Of a DNA stretch of 64,000 nt, positions 1 through 8,011 are shown one piece after another. This DNA is from VXYL01 sp965199945 (lineage in GTDB: Bacteria > Pseudomonadota > Gammaproteobacteria > Pseudomonadales > Azotimanducaceae): the NCBI GenBank assembly GCA_965199945.1, contig OZ241354.1:3906001-3970000 (forward strand), given 5' to 3'. The translations under genes and the position numbers were made by a program. The notes beneath the pieces were generated by a model. It saw only the letters and a program-made list of their open reading frames with translations. It ran no database searches and had not been told where the DNA came from. Positions within the stretch are counted from its first letter, which is position 1, and each line of letters begins with the position of its first letter.

Positions 1-1
1 G

Positions 2-757
2 CAGAACCGCTCCTGGGAGTTCGACTTGGACGAAGGGATTCTCGACACGTCGAAGCTGCCGCAGGTGGTAATCGACCCGATGAATCCCCTCGCCTTCAAG
101 CAGGAGAAGGAGACCAAGTTCCGCGACACGGTCGTCACCATGCTGATCGACAGTTCCGGCTCCATGCGCGGGCGCTCGATCACCATTGCCGCGGTGTGCG
201 GCGACATCCTCGGGCGCACGCTGGAACGCTGCTCGGTGCGCGTGGAAATCCTCGGCTTCACCACCCGCGCATGGCGCGGCGGACAGTCCCGGGAAGAGTG
301 GATCAACGCCGGCAAGCCGCAGAATCCGGGGCGCCTGAACGACCTGCGGCACATCGTCTACAAGGCCGCCGACGACCCGTGGCGCCATGCCCGGCGCAAC
401 CTCGGCCTGATGCTGCGCGAGGAGCTTCTGAAGGAGAACATCGACGGCGAGGCGCTGATCTGGGCGCACAACCGGCTCGTCGTGCGCCAGGAACACCGCA
501 AGGTGCTGATGGTGATTTCAGACGGCCTGCCGGTGGACAACTCGACCTTGCTGGTGAATCCGAGCAGCTACTTGGAACAGCACCTGAAGTACGCCATCGA
601 CGCCATCGAGAACCACTCGCCGGTGGAGCTCGTGGCCATCGGCATCGGCCACGACGTCACCCACCACTACAAGCGCGCGGTGACCATCACCGACGCCGAA
701 CAACTCGGCGGCGCCATCACCGAGCAGTTGGCGGAGCTGTTCGACGTGCAGGGATGA
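2..757 (+). CDS. cobT: Cobaltochelatase subunit CobT, C-terminal part (partial at window edge)
   Basis: CobT works with CobN and CobS to insert cobalt into hydrogenobyrinic acid a,c-diamide in the late-insertion (aerobic) cobalamin pathway; CobS and CobT form an AAA-type chaperone in the cytoplasm. The reading frame is open to the left edge, so the N-terminal part lies outside the window. What is visible is the VWA domain with an intact metal-ion-dependent adhesion motif, DSSGSM, about 45 residues in, and the conserved stretches GFTTRAWRGGQSRE and NPGRLNDLRH typical of CobT. The C-terminus matches the usual family end. The stop codon sits in an ATGA context next to the following open frame, but that ATG opens only seven codons, so coupling to the next gene is uncertain. 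Confidence in the family is high. Confidence 0.93.
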   Translation, partial: QNRSWEFDLDEGILDTSKLPQVVIDPMNPLAFKQEKETKFRDTVVTMLIDSSGSMRGRSITIAAVCGDILGRTLERCSVRVEILGFTTRAWRGGQSREEWINAGKPQNPGRLNDLRHIVYKAADDPWRHARRNLGLMLREELLKENIDGEALIWAHNRLVVRQEHRKVLMVISDGLPVDNSTLLVNPSSYLEQHLKYAIDAIENHSPVELVAIGIGHDVTHHYKRAVTITDAEQLGGAITEQLAELFDVQG

Positions 758-871
758 CCGGGGGCGAACGCGCTTGAACGCGCCTGGCCACGAGCCAGCG
801 CACCGCTACCTGCGCTACGACGAGCTGCGCCCGGTGCGCGCTGGCTTCAACCACATGCTGTCCAACCTCGA

Positions 872-1768
872 GTGCCTTCCCGGGAAGCCCATGCCAGCAG
901 CCGGCTTGCCTTGCTTCCCGCGCTGAATCTGGCGCCGCATCACAACTTCGGCATCGACCGCGACTGGCGGTGGGACGCCTATGTCGACCTGGCCGAGAGC
1001 CGGCTCTTGGACAGCGCCGGCCAGGAACATCCATTGCCGCTTGTGCCCTCGCTGCCGAGCCGGGAACTGCCGACGCTGACGCTCAAGCCAGGCGAATCAA
1101 TGCCCGAGCGGGCAGCGGACTTCCCGCTGGTGGTGCGGCGAATCCGGCAGCCTCTGTTCCGCAAGGACGTGCCGCTCAGCGGAACAGCCGTGGATTTCGC
1201 AATCCAGCCGTCGCGGCGCGTCGTGGACCTGTCGGCGCCAGTGATTGTCGACCTGCTCTCCCGCGGCGGCGGGCGCTTCGTCGCCATCCACATTCGGCGC
1301 GGCGATCGCATTCTGGACCGCAGCTATCCGTCTCGCTTGACGACGCCGGATGCGGTGGCCAGACATCTGCGGGAGCAGGGCATCGCGGACGATTCGGTGG
1401 TGTACGCGCTCTCGGACGAGCACAATGCGGACTACTGGCGACGCATGGCGGGACTGCCCTGGAGAGTGTTTCGCCAAGCCGACTATCCAGCGTTGTCCGA
1501 CCTGCTGCGCCAAGACGATGGTCGCGGTCCCGACAACTACCTCCTCCACGCCGTCGAGATGCGGATCATGGCTGCCGCGGCGGTTCGCATCGAGACTCTG
1601 GGCCGGGAAGGAGGGAATGCCCACTCGGCGCTCGTCGACAGCAAGGTCTGGCTGCCTAGGGTGGTCCCGAGGAAACACGCCGGGAACATCAAGCGCATCG
1701 TCCGCCTAGCCGTCGCCATGGCGACACGGCTGGGTTTGTTGCGCTCTGGGTCTACATCGAGCGGATGA
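872..1768 (+). CDS. Fucosyltransferase-like (GT11/NodZ-like fold) protein, probably frameshifted at its 5' end
   Basis: The recognisable signature is VAIHIRRGDRI, about 140 residues in, which resembles the donor-binding motif of alpha-1,6/O-fucosyltransferase and NodZ-type families; the role would be sugar transfer from GDP-fucose. From 872 (GTG) the frame codes 298 residues. Just upstream, from a TTG at 774 to about 868 in another frame, the translation YLRYDELRPVRAGFNHMLSNLE looks like the true N-terminus of such an enzyme and joins smoothly to ALNLAPHHNFG downstream if one indel is allowed near 865-885. The gene is therefore either a pseudogene or carries a sequencing error. It follows cobT by about 100 bases and shows no functional link to it. 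The family call is moderate; the acceptor is unknown. Confidence 0.6.
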   Translation: MPSREAHASSRLALLPALNLAPHHNFGIDRDWRWDAYVDLAESRLLDSAGQEHPLPLVPSLPSRELPTLTLKPGESMPERAADFPLVVRRIRQPLFRKDVPLSGTAVDFAIQPSRRVVDLSAPVIVDLLSRGGGRFVAIHIRRGDRILDRSYPSRLTTPDAVARHLREQGIADDSVVYALSDEHNADYWRRMAGLPWRVFRQADYPALSDLLRQDDGRGPDNYLLHAVEMRIMAAAAVRIETLGREGGNAHSALVDSKVWLPRVVPRKHAGNIKRIVRLAVAMATRLGLLRSGSTSSG

Positions 1769-1799
1769 TCCAAGCGCGAGCCGCAGCGCGGGCTGGTCG

Positions 1800-2930
1800 C
1801 TAGTCCTCCCCCACCGCCGCCGCGAGGCGTTCGCTCGCCTGCAGGAAGTCCTCCATGAACTCGTAGACCACTTGGCGCGTCGTTTGGATCGAGTTCATCA
1901 GGCCGACGCCTTGGCCGACGAAGGACGTGGCCAAGTGCCGGGCGCCTTCGTGGCCACCCTCGGCGAGCTTCGTGACTCGGCCGAGGGCGGGTTCGCTCAC
2001 GAGGGACTGCAACGGCATGGGCAGCGGCGTTGGCGCTTCCTCGGATTCCCAGGCGTCCGTCCACGGCGAGCGCAGCTGCCGCGAGTATTTGCCCGTGCGG
2101 GCCTGGGAGCGCACCGTCTGCCGCGAGTTCGCCGCCACGTACTTCTCTTTGATGACCGGCGACGTCTCGGCTTCGGCGGTGGTCAGCCACATGGAACCGG
2201 TCCACGCACCGGCGGCGCCCATGGCCATGCAGGCCGCCATCTGCCGCCCGGTGACGATGCCGCCAGCGGCCAGAACCGGCGTGTTCCGACCCTCGATGGC
2301 CTGCAGCACTTCCGGCACCAGCACCATCGTCGAGACTTCGCCGCAGTGGCCGCCAGCCTCCGTGCCCGCCACCACCAGCACGTCCACGCCCGCTTCCACC
2401 TGCTTCACGGCGTGTTCCTTGGCGCCGACGAGCGCCGCCACCACGACGCCACGCTCCTTGCCCATGTCCAGCATGTAGCGCGGCGGCACGCCCAGGGCGT
2501 TGGCGATCAGCTTGATCGGGTGCGAGAAGGCGACGTCGATGATGTTCGCCGCACGGCCCTTGGTGAGGAAGCCGCCGCTCGCGCCGACTTGACCCTGGTA
2601 GAGGTCGCGGGTGTCGATGTTGTGCTGCGCCAGGATGTTGCGGGCGAAGTCGCGGTGTTCGCTCGGCACCATGTCGAGCGTCTGTTCCGGGGTGGTGTCG
2701 TCCGTGGTGGCCATGCTGGTGGGCGCGATCAGATCGACGCCGTAGGGCTTGCCGTCGACGTGTTCGTCGATCCAGTTGAGCTCCACTTCCAGCGTCTGGG
2801 CGCTGTAGCCAGCCGCGCCGAGCACGCCCATGCCGCCGGCCTTGGACACTTCCACCACGACGTCGCGGCAGTGGGTGAAGGCGATGAGCGGAAAGTCGAT
2901 GCCGAGCATGTCGCAAATCGGTGACTTCAT
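1800..2930 (-). CDS. NAD(P)H-dependent flavin oxidoreductase / nitronate monooxygenase family
   Basis: This is a 376-residue TIM-barrel flavoprotein of the 2-nitropropane dioxygenase/nitronate monooxygenase family, which uses FMN to oxidise nitronates; many members have other, unassigned substrates. Supporting features are the N-terminal PLI(A) segment followed by the glycine-rich SKAGGMGVLGAAG, and the FMN phosphate-binding GTEAGGHCG near residue 210 followed by AAGGIVTGRQ. The ATG at 2930 lies about 115 bases from the start of the divergent membrane-protein gene at 3046, so the two promoters share this gap. Length and domain order fit the family. The exact substrate cannot be read from sequence, and an acyl-CoA-linked role is equally possible given the enoyl-CoA hydratase nearby. 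Confidence 0.85.
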   Translation of the reverse strand: MKSPICDMLGIDFPLIAFTHCRDVVVEVSKAGGMGVLGAAGYSAQTLEVELNWIDEHVDGKPYGVDLIAPTSMATTDDTTPEQTLDMVPSEHRDFARNILAQHNIDTRDLYQGQVGASGGFLTKGRAANIIDVAFSHPIKLIANALGVPPRYMLDMGKERGVVVAALVGAKEHAVKQVEAGVDVLVVAGTEAGGHCGEVSTMVLVPEVLQAIEGRNTPVLAAGGIVTGRQMAACMAMGAAGAWTGSMWLTTAEAETSPVIKEKYVAANSRQTVRSQARTGKYSRQLRSPWTDAWESEEAPTPLPMPLQSLVSEPALGRVTKLAEGGHEGARHLATSFVGQGVGLMNSIQTTRQVVYEFMEDFLQASERLAAAVGED

Positions 2931-3045
2931 GTGGGGGGTCCTCCTCGTCCCGTGGTTGCGCGAGCCATCCTACCCCGTTTCGAGGGCGAGAGCGGAAGTC
3001 GAAATCCGGGTAATGCGCTGGCACCGAGAGCGCTAAGCTCTCCGC

Positions 3046-3792
3046 GTGAACTCGGTGGACAATCAAACCGAGCCGTCGGGGCAGAACGGGCGGGACGCGG
3101 CCTTTCGAGTCGTCGCGGCCGGGCTCGCTGGCTTGCCCATCGGCTTCGCCGCCAGCGCGGTGCTTGGCGGCAGGCTGCTGACGACGCCGGACGACGCCGG
3201 CGCGACGCTGCTCGCCCTCGGCGCCTTCGGGGCCCTTTTCGCCGCCGGCATCATGGCGTTCGCCGCGACGTTGCTCTCGGCCAAGGTCGCGCGCCGCGCG
3301 ACGATGGCCGTCGGGGCGGTCTCGGCGGCGGTGGTCGTCTACCTGGTCTTCGACTTCGTGGCCGACCGCATGGCGCGGCTGCGCTCCTTCGACGCAGCCT
3401 ACGCCGCCTTGCCGACGTTCGAGCTCGCGTTTACGGCACGCGACTTGGAGCGCAGGCCCTTCTCGACGCTCACCTACGATTCCGAGACCCGCGCCTACAC
3501 CGCCCGTCGCCCAGGGAGCTGGCTCTGCGAAGGCAAGGGCGCGCGCGCCCACAACATGGCCTTGTTCGAGGGGCTGCGCGCTGCGCAAGGCACCGAAGCT
3601 CTCGCTCAAGGGTCAGCTGCGCCCGAAACTGAAGCCGACGACTGCAAGCTGCGTGCGTCCTGGCGTGTCGCCCAAGGCCCTTGGGTGGTCTCGTGCGCTG
3701 CAACCGCCGCCGAGCGTCTTGTCGCCGCCGCAGACGGCATGGTCGAGGAGACGGAACGCAAGTCTTCCTGTCGGCGCGCCGAAGCCCCATGA
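3046..3792 (+). CDS. Hypothetical inner-membrane protein
   Basis: A 248-residue protein with no family that I recognise. A short polar N-terminus is followed by three hydrophobic segments at about residues 22-45, 53-80 and 87-108. The remainder is a soluble domain with conserved-looking cysteines (WLCEG, DDCKL, VVSCAA, SSCRR) that would be extracytoplasmic if the N-terminus is inside. It starts at GTG 3046 with no strong ribosome site. It ends about 45 bases before the enoyl-CoA hydratase start and could be co-transcribed with it. The four cysteines suggest two disulfides in the periplasm, which is an inference. Confidence 0.6.
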   Translation: MNSVDNQTEPSGQNGRDAAFRVVAAGLAGLPIGFAASAVLGGRLLTTPDDAGATLLALGAFGALFAAGIMAFAATLLSAKVARRATMAVGAVSAAVVVYLVFDFVADRMARLRSFDAAYAALPTFELAFTARDLERRPFSTLTYDSETRAYTARRPGSWLCEGKGARAHNMALFEGLRAAQGTEALAQGSAAPETEADDCKLRASWRVAQGPWVVSCAATAAERLVAAADGMVEETERKSSCRRAEAP

Positions 3793-3838
3793 TTCGCTTG
3801 CGCCAAAGGGCGAATCCGGCAACGAACAAGGAGCCACC

Positions 3839-4675
3839 ATGACGACGATAGACACCGGCACGACGGAACTCCTGTGCGAACTCGACGACGGCGTCGCCAC
3901 CGTCACCCTCAACAAACCGGCGAAGCGCAACGCCCTCGGCGACGTGCTGACGCCGGCGCTGCGCGCCACGCTGCTCGCGCTGGAAGAAGACACCCGCTGC
4001 GGCGCCGTCGTCGTCACCGGCGCAGGGCGCGCGTTCTGCGCTGGCGGGGACGTCTCGGGCATGGGCGGCGGAAGCGCCAAAACCGAGCAGGAAGCCGTCG
4101 AACGACCGCCCGCAACGCCCGAAGATGGCGTGCGGGGGCTCATCCGCAAGCAGGAAACGCTCACCCTGCGCCTGCACGAACTCGCCAAGCCCACGGTGGC
4201 CGCCCTGCCTGGGCCCGCAGCCGGCGCCGGCCTCTCCATCGCGCTGGCCTGCGACATGCGCGTGATGGCTGATTCCGCGTTCATCACCACGGCGTTCGCC
4301 AACATCGGCCTTTCCGGCGACTACGGCGGCAGCTGGTTCCTCACGCAACTGGTCGGCCCGGCGATTGCCAAGGAGCTGTACATGACCGCGCGACGGGTGG
4401 GCGCCGAAGAATGTCTTCGCCTCGGCATCGTCAACCGCGTGACGACTTTCGACACTCTGCAAGAAGAAACCCACACTCTGGCGCGGCAGCTCGCGGATGG
4501 GCCACGCACCGCCATCCGCTACATGAAGGAGAACCTGAACCGCGCGCTCACGGCCGACTTGCGCACCTGCCTGGCGATGGAAGCCGACCGCATGGTGCGC
4601 GTTGGCGCCACGGCAGACCACAAGGAAGCCGTCCGCGCATTCATGGAGAAACGCCCGCCGCGGTTTGCGCGGTAA
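3839..4675 (+). CDS. Enoyl-CoA hydratase/isomerase family protein
   Basis: This is a crotonase-superfamily enzyme of 278 residues, normally hydrating or isomerising acyl-CoA thioesters in fatty-acid or amino-acid breakdown. The start ATG at 3839 is preceded by AAGGAG at good spacing. Diagnostic pieces are KPAKRNAL near the N-terminus, the oxyanion-hole strand GAGRAFCAGGDVSGM around residue 60, the second oxyanion-hole helix LPGPAAGAGLSIALACDMR around residue 125, and GLSGDYGGSWFL. At the position usually held by the first catalytic glutamate the sequence reads GPAAGAG, and at the second it reads GDYGGS with no clear Glu pair, so it may be an isomerase-like or ligase-like member and not a simple hydratase. 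Confidence 0.88.
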   Translation: MTTIDTGTTELLCELDDGVATVTLNKPAKRNALGDVLTPALRATLLALEEDTRCGAVVVTGAGRAFCAGGDVSGMGGGSAKTEQEAVERPPATPEDGVRGLIRKQETLTLRLHELAKPTVAALPGPAAGAGLSIALACDMRVMADSAFITTAFANIGLSGDYGGSWFLTQLVGPAIAKELYMTARRVGAEECLRLGIVNRVTTFDTLQEETHTLARQLADGPRTAIRYMKENLNRALTADLRTCLAMEADRMVRVGATADHKEAVRAFMEKRPPRFAR

Positions 4676-4764
4676 AGGGCGAGCGGCAGGGCCGCTCCGG
4701 CTCCCGGGCTGTCGTTCGGACGTGTGCTCGGCAAAAGTGCCGGTCAAGAAAGAGGCCGGCGACT

Positions 4765-6678
4765 CTACTGCCGCTCCGTTCGCGTTAGCCGCACCACGTT
4801 GTCGCGCCGGGGATCGGCGGTTTCCAAGGCCAGGTCTGCACCGTCCACTAGGCGTTCGATGATGCGGCTGATGGCCTCGTAGTCGAACTCCGCGCAGGCG
4901 CGCTCCAGCGCGTCGAGGGCCGGCGCCAGTTCGGCCCACGGCACGGTCGATTCCACGGTGCGCATGATCTTGCGGTGTTCGGTGCCGAAGGAGGCGCCGA
5001 GCAGCAGGTCTTCGGTGAGCTTTTCGCCGGTGCGCAGGCCAGTGACGCGGATTTCGATGTCGCCGCGCGGATTGGTCTCGTCGCGCACCGAGTAGCCCTT
5101 GAGGCGGATGATCTTCTTGGCCAGCGCCAGGATGTTCACCGGCTCGCCCATGTCGAGCAGGAACACGTCGCCGCCCTTGGCCAAGCTCGCCGCCTGCAGC
5201 ACCAGTTCCGCCGCCTCGGAGATGGTCATGAAGTAGCGGCTGGCCTGGGCGCTCGTCACGGTCACCGGCCCGCCCTTGTCGATCTGCTCCAGAAACAGCG
5301 GCACGACGGAGCCCGAGGACACCAGCACGTTGCCGAAGCGCACCATCGAAAAGCGGGTGCGCGCGGTGCGCTCCTGCAGCGCCTGCAGGGCCATTTCCGC
5401 CAGCCGCTTGCTGGCGCCCATCACGTTGCGCGTGCGCACGGCCTTGTCCGTGGAGATCAGGATGAAGTTGCCGACGCCGGCCGCCATTGCCGCCTCCGCG
5501 GTGCGCAGGGTGCCCAAGGTGTTGTTCTTGATGCCTTGAACGACGTTGTTCTCCACCATGCTGATGTGCTTGTAGGCGGCGGCGTGGTAGAGCGTCTCCA
5601 CCTGGTAGCTGCGCATGGTGCGTTCCATCAGCGCCGCGTCGAGCACCGAGCCGAGCACCGCCACCACCGGTGCTTCAAGGCCATCGCGTTCGCGCAGAAG
5701 GCGCAGTTCGTTTTCGATCTTGAACAGCGAAAACTCGGCGTGGTCGAGCAGCACCAGCAGGCGCGGGCGCAAGGCCAGAATCTGCCGACACAGCTCGGCA
5801 CCGATCGAGCCGCCGGCCCCAGTGACCAGCACCACCCGGTCGGCAACCGACCCGCACAGCAGGTGCGGCAGCGGCGCCACTTCGTCGCGCCCGAGAAGAT
5901 CGCCCACGTCCACGTCGCGGATGTCCGGCCTCGATCCGACTCCGGAGACGATGGCGTCGATGTCCGGAATCACCCGCACATGCACCGGAAACGGCTCCAG
6001 CGTTTCGATGGCGCGGCGCCGACGTTCCGACGGCGTTGCCGGCAGCGCCACCAGCACTTGGTCGACGACGTGCTCGCGCACGAGATTGGTCAGCCCCGCC
6101 ACTGGCAGCACCGGCAAGCCCTGAATGACGCCGCCATGCTTGTCGTCGTCGTCGTCGACGAAGGCGATCGGGCGGTATTCGCTGCTGCGGTCGAGCTGGT
6201 GCGCCAAGGTCGCGCCGCCGGCGCCGGCGCCGTAGATCGCCACCGGCCGCTTGGCCGCGTTGCGCCGCGCCACGGATTCCGCATAGACGCGCACCACGAA
6301 CCGCGTCGCGGAAACGTAGAACAGCGACAACAGCCAGAACAGCACGAGCGCGGAACGCGGCAGATCGGGAATCTGCGCCATGTAGGCAACGGCAGCCAGG
6401 GCCATCGTGGTCACGGTGATGCCGATGAAGATGGACGCCACCGCCCGGGTGCCCATGTAGCGGATGAAGTGGCGGTAGAGGCCGCCGTAGTAGAAGAGCG
6501 GCACGCCCGCCAGAGCGACCGCGAACGCCGGCCAGAACTGCGTCCAGTGCAGGTTCCAAGTGCCGTGCCGGAGCGACAGAGCGCAGCACAGAGCGAACGG
6601 CAGCATCACGCCGTCGATGGCAATGGCGACGCACTGCTTCTGGCGGCTGCTCAGACGGTCGATGACGTCGATCAGCAT
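4765..6678 (-). CDS. Membrane-anchored UDP-sugar 4,6-dehydratase/epimerase, WbpM/CapD-like
   Basis: The 637-residue protein has four predicted membrane helices (about residues 18-35, 48-66, 80-100, 108-128), a first Rossmann-like domain starting at YGAGAGG near 150, and a second, catalytic short-chain-dehydrogenase domain starting at GAGGSIGAELCRQI near 288. This is the architecture of WbpM/CapD enzymes, which make the 4-keto-6-deoxy UDP-HexNAc precursor of QuiNAc or FucNAc at the inner membrane for O-antigen or capsule. The conserved STDKAV and NVMGASKR motifs are present. It lies on the same strand as the WbpL-like transferase at 8012-8974 and the epimerase at 32891-33796, the three steps of one sugar pathway, now separated by inserted DNA. 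Confidence 0.9.
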   Translation of the reverse strand: MLIDVIDRLSSRQKQCVAIAIDGVMLPFALCCALSLRHGTWNLHWTQFWPAFAVALAGVPLFYYGGLYRHFIRYMGTRAVASIFIGITVTTMALAAVAYMAQIPDLPRSALVLFWLLSLFYVSATRFVVRVYAESVARRNAAKRPVAIYGAGAGGATLAHQLDRSSEYRPIAFVDDDDDKHGGVIQGLPVLPVAGLTNLVREHVVDQVLVALPATPSERRRRAIETLEPFPVHVRVIPDIDAIVSGVGSRPDIRDVDVGDLLGRDEVAPLPHLLCGSVADRVVLVTGAGGSIGAELCRQILALRPRLLVLLDHAEFSLFKIENELRLLRERDGLEAPVVAVLGSVLDAALMERTMRSYQVETLYHAAAYKHISMVENNVVQGIKNNTLGTLRTAEAAMAAGVGNFILISTDKAVRTRNVMGASKRLAEMALQALQERTARTRFSMVRFGNVLVSSGSVVPLFLEQIDKGGPVTVTSAQASRYFMTISEAAELVLQAASLAKGGDVFLLDMGEPVNILALAKKIIRLKGYSVRDETNPRGDIEIRVTGLRTGEKLTEDLLLGASFGTEHRKIMRTVESTVPWAELAPALDALERACAEFDYEAISRIIERLVDGADLALETADPRRDNVVRLTRTERQ

Positions 6679-6786
6679 GGCGCTGGCCCGGTGGCCTCGT
6701 CGACGTTCGATTCGTTGTCGGCAGGTGTCGTCACATGTGCTCCTCGGGCTGGTTGACTTTACTACGTCTGTCCCAAATGCCGACCG

Positions 6787-7194
6787 TCAAGCCCCGACCA
6801 CGGCGACGCCGGCGCCCCTCGCCGCATCCACCAAACGGTTGTCCAACGACGCAATGGCCAGTCGCCGCCGCACCGCCACTTCCAGATAGGCCGCGTCGTA
6901 GGCCGAAAGATCCCACTGCCGCGCCAGTGCCAGGAGCCGCGCTTCGTCGTGGTCGCCATCGCGTTCGATGCGCATCTCGGCCAAGTCGGCAAGGGTCTGG
7001 CGCGCATCCTCTGCGGAAAGCCGCCCTCGGCGTTCGTTGACGATCAATGCGTTCCACAGCTCGTAGCGCCAGATCCCGGGCACCACCGCGCCGTTCTCCA
7101 CGGTCAAGCCCATCGCCCGCTCGGCCGCGGGATGTTCTTCATCGGCCAAGCACCAGGCCAGCACGACGGAGTTGTCAATGACGATTGGGCTCAA
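6787..7194 (-). CDS. PIN-domain ribonuclease toxin, VapC type
   Basis: A 135-residue PIN-domain protein. The N-terminal strand IVIDNSVVLAWCL supplies the first acidic residue, ELWNAL the conserved Glu, and DLSAYDAAYLEVA plus SLDNRL the C-terminal acidic residues, so the full metal-binding set is present. Such toxins cleave RNA when released from the antitoxin. The best start is TTG at 7194, which overlaps the stop of the antitoxin gene in a TTGA context; no closer ATG exists in the frame. That overlap, with the antitoxin upstream, is standard for VapBC operons. The pair lies between two O-antigen-type genes and probably arrived by insertion. Confidence 0.85.
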   Translation of the reverse strand: MSPIVIDNSVVLAWCLADEEHPAAERAMGLTVENGAVVPGIWRYELWNALIVNERRGRLSAEDARQTLADLAEMRIERDGDHDEARLLALARQWDLSAYDAAYLEVAVRRRLAIASLDNRLVDAARGAGVAVVGA

Positions 7195-7436
7195 TAGCGG
7201 TGCCCTTCGTGAATGCTCGCCATCAGCTCCGCCAAGGGTGCCCCTTCGAGCCGCCGCCGACGGCTGCGGATGCGGTTCGCCGCCTGCCGGGCGCGTTCCC
7301 CGTCGTCCGCCGCCACCGGCACCAGCCGAGCGACCGGCCGACCGTGTTTGGTGATAGTCACGCTCTCGCCCCGCCGAACGCGCTCCAACAGCCTGGGAAG
7401 ATGCGTCTTCGCTTCGTAGGCGCCAACCGTCTCCAC
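7191..7436 (-). CDS. Type II antitoxin, Phd/YefM (VapB-like) family
   Basis: This 81-residue protein has the Phd/YefM-type DNA-binding N-terminus (ETVGAYEAKTHLPRLLERV, then GESVTITKHGRPVARLVP) followed by a charged C-terminal tail that would wrap around the toxin. The start is GTG at 7436 with an AGGAGG ribosome site on the minus strand just upstream. It would neutralise the PIN toxin encoded immediately downstream and repress their shared promoter in the 7437-7680 gap. The four-base overlap with the toxin start implies translational coupling. Confidence 0.85.
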   Translation of the reverse strand: METVGAYEAKTHLPRLLERVRRGESVTITKHGRPVARLVPVAADDGERARQAANRIRSRRRRLEGAPLAELMASIHEGHRY

Positions 7437-7504
7437 ACTGGAGATCCTCCTTTAGACTAGAAACATCGACCAGTCTGGCCGGCAACGATGGCGATGTCAA
7501 CCGG

Positions 7505-7600
7505 GCCGCAAGGCCAAGGGCACCACACGACGAAGTGCAGGCAGAAGATCGCGGCGGAAGTGCCGTGCGCCAAACGCCGCGCCAGCACTTGGGCGCGCCA
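7505..7600 (-). pseudogene. Remnant of a second WecA/WbpL-like transferase gene (C-terminal fragment)
   Basis: On the minus strand this stretch translates as VLARRLAHGTSAAIFCLHF, nearly the same as VLARRLGHGTTTTIFCLHF in the intact transferase at 8012-8974. The DNA match covers roughly 7511-7592 against 8141-8225. No intact frame surrounds it. It is a partial duplication or the remains of a paralogue, left between the toxin-antitoxin pair and the intact gene. Confidence 0.6.
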
Positions 7601-7684
7601 GCACGCAACAAAGCGTTAACATCCCGGCATTACGCAGACCGCGGTGCGGGACAACAGGACTTTCGAGGGCTGGAGGAAAGTTTG

Positions 7685-7918
7685 ATGCCGAACTCTGACC
7701 AGAGCACAAGCGCAGTACACCACGGTCCGCCAGAGACCGCGTGTCCGCCGGGATTCAACCAGCCCGATACCTTGGACTGGTCCAGCTTGTTCGCCCAAGT
7801 GAAGAACCAGTTGGTCCTGATTCCAAGCCCCCCCTCTCCGCGCTGGACGGTTCTTCCCCCGAGGGAAGACGACGGCACTGACGACAGCCAACCAAAGCCA
7901 GCGAGCGTCGACGACTAG
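7685..7918 (+). CDS. Small hypothetical protein
   Basis: A possible 77-residue protein starting at ATG 7685 with GGAGG eight bases upstream. It is rich in Pro, Ser and Asp, has no hydrophobic segment and no family that I recognise. It runs opposite to all neighbours. The good ribosome site is the only positive evidence; the frame could equally be chance. Confidence 0.35.
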   Translation: MPNSDQSTSAVHHGPPETACPPGFNQPDTLDWSSLFAQVKNQLVLIPSPPSPRWTVLPPREDDGTDDSQPKPASVDD

Positions 7919-8011
7919 CGCCGACCGCCGCAAATTGCGTCCAGGTTTCGTCAAGCGGTGGCGGAACGCCATCCAATGGCACGCCAATCAGGTCGTTGAA
8001 GTCGCGCCAAC

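Noticed and set aside
1..757. VWA domain as part of a TerY-type phosphorylation triad
   Set aside because: The whole visible sequence, including GFTTRAWRGGQ and NPGRLNDLRH, is CobT, and no kinase or PP2C is adjacent.
1537..3609. A long minus-strand open frame of about 690 codons
   Set aside because: It overlaps the nitronate monooxygenase and its product is Arg/Gly/His-rich without motifs, the usual antisense shadow in high-GC DNA.
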